Source: Clostridia bacterium
Lineage (GTDB): Bacteria; Bacillota; Clostridia; Oscillospirales; CAG-272
Length of the DNA stretch: 17,872 bases
NCBI GenBank assembly: GCA_900769475.1
Contig: CAAGGQ010000146.1
Span: forward strand, 1 to 17,872
Direction: 5' to 3'
The notes under the pieces were generated by a model. It searched no databases, was not told where the DNA came from, and saw nothing but the letters and a program-made list of their open reading frames with translations. The translations under genes and the position numbers were made by a program. Positions 14,771-17,872 of this stretch are shown here, piece by piece (position 1 is the first letter of the stretch; each line of letters opens with the position of its first letter).

Positions 14771-15988
14771 ATGAAAAACGCACAGCTTGCCGACCTTTTG
14801 CGTCCCGAGAGCTTTGACGGCATCGTAGGTCAGGAGCACCTCTTTGGAGAGCGCGGCGTGATCCGCCGGATGCTGGCAGGAGGGCGCATTACCAACATGA
14901 TCTTCTTTGGCCCTCCCGGTACCGGAAAGACCACCGCGGCCTCGATCATCGCCAAGCAATCCGGCATGACCTTCCGCAAGCTCAACGCCACCTCGGCGTC
15001 CCTCTCGGACGTGAAGGATGTGATCAGCGAAACCAACAATATGTTTGGCGCGGGAGGCGTCCTTCTCTATTTGGACGAGATCCAGTACTTTAACCGAAAG
15101 CAGCAACAGTCCCTGTTGGAATATATGGAAGACGGTCGGATCACCCTCATCGCCTCCACCACCGAAAACCCCCATTTCTTCGTATATAACGCCATTCTCT
15201 CCCGCTCCTCCCTCTTTGAGTTCCACGCGGTGCGTCCCGAGGCTCTTCGCCCCGTCCTGAAGCGCGCCCTCGCCTTTTTGAATGAGGAAAACGGCCTGGA
15301 GAAGCAGGTTGCCGAGGAGATCCTCGACTACGTTGGCAAGTGCGCACGGGGAGACGTGCGCCACGCCATCGTCCTCTTTGAGAACGCCTACCACGCCGCC
15401 GATGGAACCATTCAAAAGGAGCACGTGGATAGCTTTGATACCTCGGTGAGCAACTTTAACGACGATACCCACTACGATCTCCTCTCCTGCTTGCAAAAGT
15501 CGATCCGCGGCTCGGATGCCGACGCCGCCATCTTCTATTTGGCAAAGCTACTGTCCCTGGGAGAGCTGCTGTCGGTCTGCCGACGCCTGCAGGTCATCGC
15601 CTCGGAGGACATCGGCCCCGCCTATCCTCTGGCCGCCGCCGTAACCCGTGCCTGCTGTGAATCGGCCAAGGAGCTGGGCATGCCCGAGGCACAGATCCCT
15701 TTGGCCAACGCCGCCATCCTCCTGGCCACCGCCCCCAAATCCAACGCCGCCGAGACCGCCATCCTCGCCGCCATGGAGGCCGTGAAGCAGGGCAAGGGAC
15801 AGACCGTCCCCCGCCACCTGCAGAGCCCCCTGTTCCAGGGCTATCAGTATCCCCACGATTACGAGAACCATTACGTTGCCCAGCAGTACCTCCCCAACGA
15901 CCTTTTGGGCACCACCTTCTACCATCCCGGCCCCAACAAGACCGAGCAGGCCGCCGCAGAGTATTGGAAGAAGATCAAGCAGAAATAA
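14771..15988 (+). CDS. rarA: Replication-associated recombination protein A (AAA+ ATPase)
   Basis: A 405-aa cytoplasmic AAA+ ATPase of the RarA/MgsA/WRNIP1 family, which acts at stalled or gapped replication forks as a tetramer. Visible motifs are Walker A GPPGTGKT (47-54), Walker B LLYLDEIQ (98-105), sensor 1 ASTTENP (129-135), arginine-finger SR (144-145) and sensor 2 RGDVRHAI (193-200). The C-terminal MgsA domain carries ASEDIG and PLANAAILLATAPKSNA. Length is slightly below many relatives, with no visible gap. The Shine-Dalgarno is weak (AGAGG, 7 nt before the ATG). It follows the GT4-CsaB gene closely and is probably co-transcribed with it; a terminator follows. Confidence 0.96.
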   Translation: MKNAQLADLLRPESFDGIVGQEHLFGERGVIRRMLAGGRITNMIFFGPPGTGKTTAASIIAKQSGMTFRKLNATSASLSDVKDVISETNNMFGAGGVLLYLDEIQYFNRKQQQSLLEYMEDGRITLIASTTENPHFFVYNAILSRSSLFEFHAVRPEALRPVLKRALAFLNEENGLEKQVAEEILDYVGKCARGDVRHAIVLFENAYHAADGTIQKEHVDSFDTSVSNFNDDTHYDLLSCLQKSIRGSDADAAIFYLAKLLSLGELLSVCRRLQVIASEDIGPAYPLAAAVTRACCESAKELGMPEAQIPLANAAILLATAPKSNAAETAILAAMEAVKQGKGQTVPRHLQSPLFQGYQYPHDYENHYVAQQYLPNDLLGTTFYHPGPNKTEQAAAEYWKKIKQK

Positions 15989-15993
15989 AAATC

Positions 15994-16036
15994 CGCACCG
16001 CAGAACCGTAAAACCGATCCTGCGGTGCGTTTTTCT
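15994..16036. terminator. Bidirectional terminator after rarA
   Basis: Stem CGCACCGCAG (15994-16003) and CTGCGGTGCG (16020-16029) with TTTTT after it on the plus strand. On the minus strand CTGCGGTGCGGATTTTT serves the convergent DUF3737 gene. Confidence 0.88.
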
Positions 16037-16066
16037 ATTCCTTTTGTGGGATTCTTTGCAAGCCGA

Positions 16067-16927
16067 TCAAACGAGCTCGGGGCTGGTGAGGTGGATGGCG
16101 CATTGCGCGGCGGGATCGTCCAGGATCAGCCGGGCGGCCGGAGCGGTGATCGAACCCGAATAGGGATTCTTAATGCTGATCAGGGGTGCCACAATGGTGG
16201 CCTCCACGTGGGAGCGCTCAAAGGAGAGATCCGTATCGATCATCTCGCAATCAATAAGCTTGAGATTGGTGCAGTAGCACAGGGGCTGGGTGCCAATGAT
16301 CTTACAGTTCTCCAGGGTCAGTCCGTCGGAATACCAGGCCAGGTATTCCCCCTTGACCACACTGTTGCGCACCGTAACGTTCTTGGCGTGCCAAAAGGCG
16401 TCCTTGGTGTCCAGCACGCAGTCCTCAAACAGGGCGTTCTCCACGTATTGGAAGGAGTACTTCCCACGGAAGTTGAGCTTCTTGGCACGAATATCGGCAC
16501 CGCGGAAGAAGAAATACTCCCCCTCGGCGGTGGCGTCCGAGAGCTCCACGTCCCGGGTCATCCAGCCGAACTCCGCCGAGCGGATCTCGGAATCAGAGAT
16601 CTTTACGTTTGCACACTCCCGCAGAGCCTTGATGCCGAACAGACGGCTGTTGGACACGGAGATCTCCTTGGAGTACCAAAGGGCGGCACGGCAGAGCTCG
16701 GTGAGCTGACAGCCCCGCAGCTCCAGAACGGTATCGTGCCAGAAGGGATAGCGCAGGTTGCAATAGGTATCCTCCACCAAAACGTGGGAGGATTCCTTCA
16801 ACGCGCTCTCGCCGTCCTCTTCCCCGTCAAAGGAGCAGTTCCGCACGTGCACGCCGTGGCTGGCGTAGAGCGCCCGTTCCTCTCCAAAACGTTTCCCTTC
16901 GATCTTTTTATATTCCGAAATGTTCAT
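16067..16927 (-). CDS. DUF3737 family protein, right-handed beta-helix
   Basis: A 286-aa protein made of repeated short beta strands, recognisable as DUF3737: it starts with the characteristic ERALYASHGVHVRNCSFDGEE region (about 17-37) and keeps rungs of the type I.V.NS.L.G, NV.ISDSEI, NVTVRNSVVKG and NCKIIGTQPLCYC. The repeat pattern indicates a right-handed parallel beta-helix. No signal peptide, so cytoplasmic. The family is common in Firmicutes and Bacteroidetes; no enzymatic activity is firmly known. AAAGGAAAT precedes the ATG by 6 nt, a perfect promoter lies upstream, and it appears to be a single-gene unit. Confidence 0.92.
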   Translation of the reverse strand: MNISEYKKIEGKRFGEERALYASHGVHVRNCSFDGEEDGESALKESSHVLVEDTYCNLRYPFWHDTVLELRGCQLTELCRAALWYSKEISVSNSRLFGIKALRECANVKISDSEIRSAEFGWMTRDVELSDATAEGEYFFFRGADIRAKKLNFRGKYSFQYVENALFEDCVLDTKDAFWHAKNVTVRNSVVKGEYLAWYSDGLTLENCKIIGTQPLCYCTNLKLIDCEMIDTDLSFERSHVEATIVAPLISIKNPYSGSITAPAARLILDDPAAQCAIHLTSPELV

Positions 16928-16960
16928 TGTGATTTCCTTTTCAAAACTGATATTTTTTCA

Positions 16961-16989
16961 ATTATACCATCTTTTGCGGCAAATGTCAA
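16961..16989 (-). promoter_or_regulatory. Consensus promoter of the DUF3737 gene
   Basis: On the minus strand TTGACA (16984-16989) and TATAAT (16961-16966) are perfect with a 17-bp spacer, about 33 bp before the ATG. Confidence 0.9.
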
Positions 16990-17048
16990 TTTCTTTTCCA
17001 AAAGATGCAGAAAAACGGAGTAAAAAAGCAGGAACCCACGCGCTCCTT

Positions 17049-17074
17049 GCAGGAGGTGCCCGTGTTGCACCTGC
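17049..17074. repeat. Small imperfect hairpin in the 17000-17140 gap
   Basis: GGTGC (17055-17059) pairs with GCACC (17067-17071), extended by GCA/TGC with a 3-nt bulge. The rest of the gap 16990-17140 holds no gene that I can support; it may be an outer part of the repeat at 17141-17277. Confidence 0.35.
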
Positions 17075-17140
17075 GCTACTAAGTATCGATAACGAACGTC
17101 CTATAACTTTAATAACAAAACAATCGGGCAAGGGGTAACG

Positions 17141-17277
17141 AAAGGCTCCCTCCGGGAGGGAGCTGGCGCCGTAGGCGACTGAGGGAGAGCGCGTTACAAT
17201 GAAGTTAGCACAAACCTAAAGTCACGCAGGCTCCTTCCACCGCTATCGCGGTCCCCCTCCCTCTCGGAGGGAGGCTT
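17141..17277. repeat. Pair of inverted palindromic modules flanking and entering the DUF559 3' end
   Basis: Module B (17141-17190) runs from AAAGGCTCCCTCC to GAGGGAGAG and contains stems GCTCCCTCC/GGAGGGAGC and CGCC/GGCG. Module A (17229-17277, opposite orientation) begins on the minus strand as AAAGCCTCCCTC and contains stems CCTCCCTC/GAGGGAGG and ACCGC/GCGGT. The two share start, size and two-stem layout, so together they form an inverted pair separated by about 38 bp. This CTCCCTC-type repeat is frequent in Clostridia genomes. Module A encodes the last ten residues and the stop codon of the DUF559 gene. Confidence 0.85.
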
Positions 17278-17620
17278 TTACGGCGGCATCGATATACTCG
17301 CAGACACCCGAAAAGTTTGTGTTGATTTGACGGTTTGTAAACCGTATGACTTTCAAATCATATCCTTCAAGTATTTCCGTGCGGAATTCATCTTTTTGCC
17401 TGCCTTCTTCGGTATAATGCTGTGACCCATCAATTTCTATGATTAGTTTTGCTTTGTGGCAGTAAAAATCTGCAATAAAATTGTCTATGGCTTTTTGCCT
17501 TTGAAATCTGATTTCATATTTTGATAAGAAATCATACCACAAATGATTTTCCTGCGATGTTGCATTTTTACGAAGATTTTTTGCAAGAGTAATATTCTTT
17601 TTATTATAATCAAGAGACAT
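17243..17620 (-). CDS. DUF559 domain protein, Vsr/PD-(D/E)XK-like endonuclease
   Basis: A 125-aa protein of the DUF559 family, related to very short patch repair and restriction-type nucleases. Likely catalytic residues are Glu24 (TSQENHLWYDFL), Asp51 in NFIADFYC, and Glu62 with Asp64 in LIIEIDGSQH; RFQRQK (38-43) is the typical preceding strand. It should be a cytoplasmic DNA-binding nuclease or repair factor. GGAGGAG precedes the ATG at 17620. The last ten residues (ASLREGGGPR) and the stop are encoded by palindromic repeat module A, so the C-terminus is repeat-derived. The gene is AT-rich compared with its surroundings, a sign of transfer. Its promoter is overlapped by a long inverted repeat. 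Confidence 0.9.
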   Translation of the reverse strand: MSLDYNKKNITLAKNLRKNATSQENHLWYDFLSKYEIRFQRQKAIDNFIADFYCHKAKLIIEIDGSQHYTEEGRQKDEFRTEILEGYDLKVIRFTNRQINTNFSGVCEYIDAAVKASLREGGGPR

Positions 17621-17649
17621 ATTTACTCCTCCAAAGTTTTATCGTTCCC

Positions 17650-17678
17650 ATTATATCACAAATCGGCAGAAAAAACAA
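17650..17678 (-). promoter_or_regulatory. Promoter of the DUF559 gene
   Basis: On the minus strand TATAAT (17650-17655) with a 17-bp spacer to TTGTTT (17673-17678, weak). The spacer and -35 box lie inside the inverted repeat at 17657-17700. Confidence 0.6.
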
Positions 17679-17700
17679 GTGTTTTCTCTGCCGATTTGTG
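17657..17700. repeat. Inverted repeat with 20-bp arms covering the DUF559 promoter
   Basis: Arms starting CACAAATCGGCAGA and ending TCTGCCGATTTGTG are complementary over 20 bp with one mismatch around a 4-nt loop (AAGT). There is no T-tract on either side, so it is a poor terminator. Its position over the -35 and spacer suggests an operator or a DNA or RNA structure with a regulatory role; it could also be a leftover repeat end. Confidence 0.7.
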
Positions 17701-17779
17701 CCTGCAAATTCTCCGTTAAGAACAACAGAAAAACGAGGCGAAGCTTTTTTATAATGAAGTCCTGACGCAAATGTCCGGA

Positions 17780-17872
17780 TCACTGCACCGAGAAGAAGGT
17801 GGCATTCATATGCAGCTGATCCACATAGCGGAATACCGGCGCCTCCAAGGGGAGCTCTTGAGCATGCATCCG
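17780..17872 (-). CDS. C-terminal fragment of a gene running off the right edge
   Basis: A minus-strand frame is open from the window edge for 30 codons and stops with TGA at 17780-17782. The peptide ends YVDQLHMNATFFSVQ. Codon use is GC-rich like the core genes, which supports it as real, but it is too short to assign a family. Confidence 0.5.
   Translation of the reverse strand, partial: RMHAQELPLEAPVFRYVDQLHMNATFFSVQ

Noticed and set aside
17657..17700. Terminator for the right-edge gene
   Set aside because: The stem is good but no T-tract follows on the minus strand; instead the -10 box of the next gene does. Not excluded, only less likely.
1..17872. CRISPR array, rRNA, integrase or transposase
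   Set aside because: No regularly spaced direct repeats, no rRNA-like sequence, and none of the credible proteins is a recombinase.

Overview
The window looks like chromosome from a low-GC-phylum anaerobe of the class Clostridia (Firmicutes), probably a gut or animal-associated member of the Oscillospirales/Christensenellales breadth. The evidence is consensus sigma-A promoters (several are TTGACA-17-TATAAT), AGGAGG-type ribosome binding sites, GtrA, CsaB, DUF3737 and DUF559 proteins of Firmicutes type, and Clostridia-style palindromic intergenic repeats. No single gene fixes the genus. Most genes are GC-rich. Two stretches are visibly AT-rich: the two-gene module at about 160-1560, and the DUF559 gene at about 17280-17620.

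Layout. (1) 1-1850: an outward promoter at the left edge, then an AT-rich two-gene operon on the minus strand (a 73-aa protein of unknown function and an HExxH zincin-like protein). It is bounded on both sides by near-identical terminator palindromes, one of which is the terminator of a tRNA-Gln(CUG) gene. (2) 2000-3320: a lipoprotein M14 zinc carboxypeptidase. (3) 3327-6346, minus strand: cysS, a GtrA-type membrane protein and a DUF4432 aldose-epimerase-like protein. (4) 6380-7118: a composite hairpin repeat and a flavin-reductase-like protein. (5) 7319-12405: a carbohydrate-flavoured cluster, with YhcH/YiaL-type protein, nucleoside-hydrolase-fold protein, a GtaA-like (DUF4964/5127/4965/1793) protein and a convergent orphan ABC solute-binding lipoprotein. 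(6) 12544-15988: one polypeptide joining a GT4 glycosyltransferase to a CsaB-type polysaccharide pyruvyl transferase, followed by rarA. (7) 16067-16927: a DUF3737 beta-helix protein. (8) 17141-17700: a DUF559 nuclease-like gene whose 3' end lies inside a pair of inverted palindromic repeats and whose promoter is covered by a long inverted repeat. (9) 17780-17872: the tail of another minus-strand gene.

How the genes fit together. Regions 5 and 6 suggest a cell that takes up and processes glycans or glycosides and builds a pyruvylated secondary cell-wall polymer. The YhcH and nucleoside-hydrolase genes are a tight operon (20 bp gap). The GtaA-like enzyme follows in the same direction behind its own -10 element. 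The solute-binding protein has no permease in the window. CysS, RarA and tRNA-Gln are housekeeping.

The most unusual material is (a) the AT-rich tRNA-Gln-adjacent islet with inverted terminator copies and an uncharacterised zincin pair, (b) the DUF559 gene woven into its repeat, and (c) the GT4-CsaB fusion. I saw no CRISPR array, rRNA, transposase or integrase.
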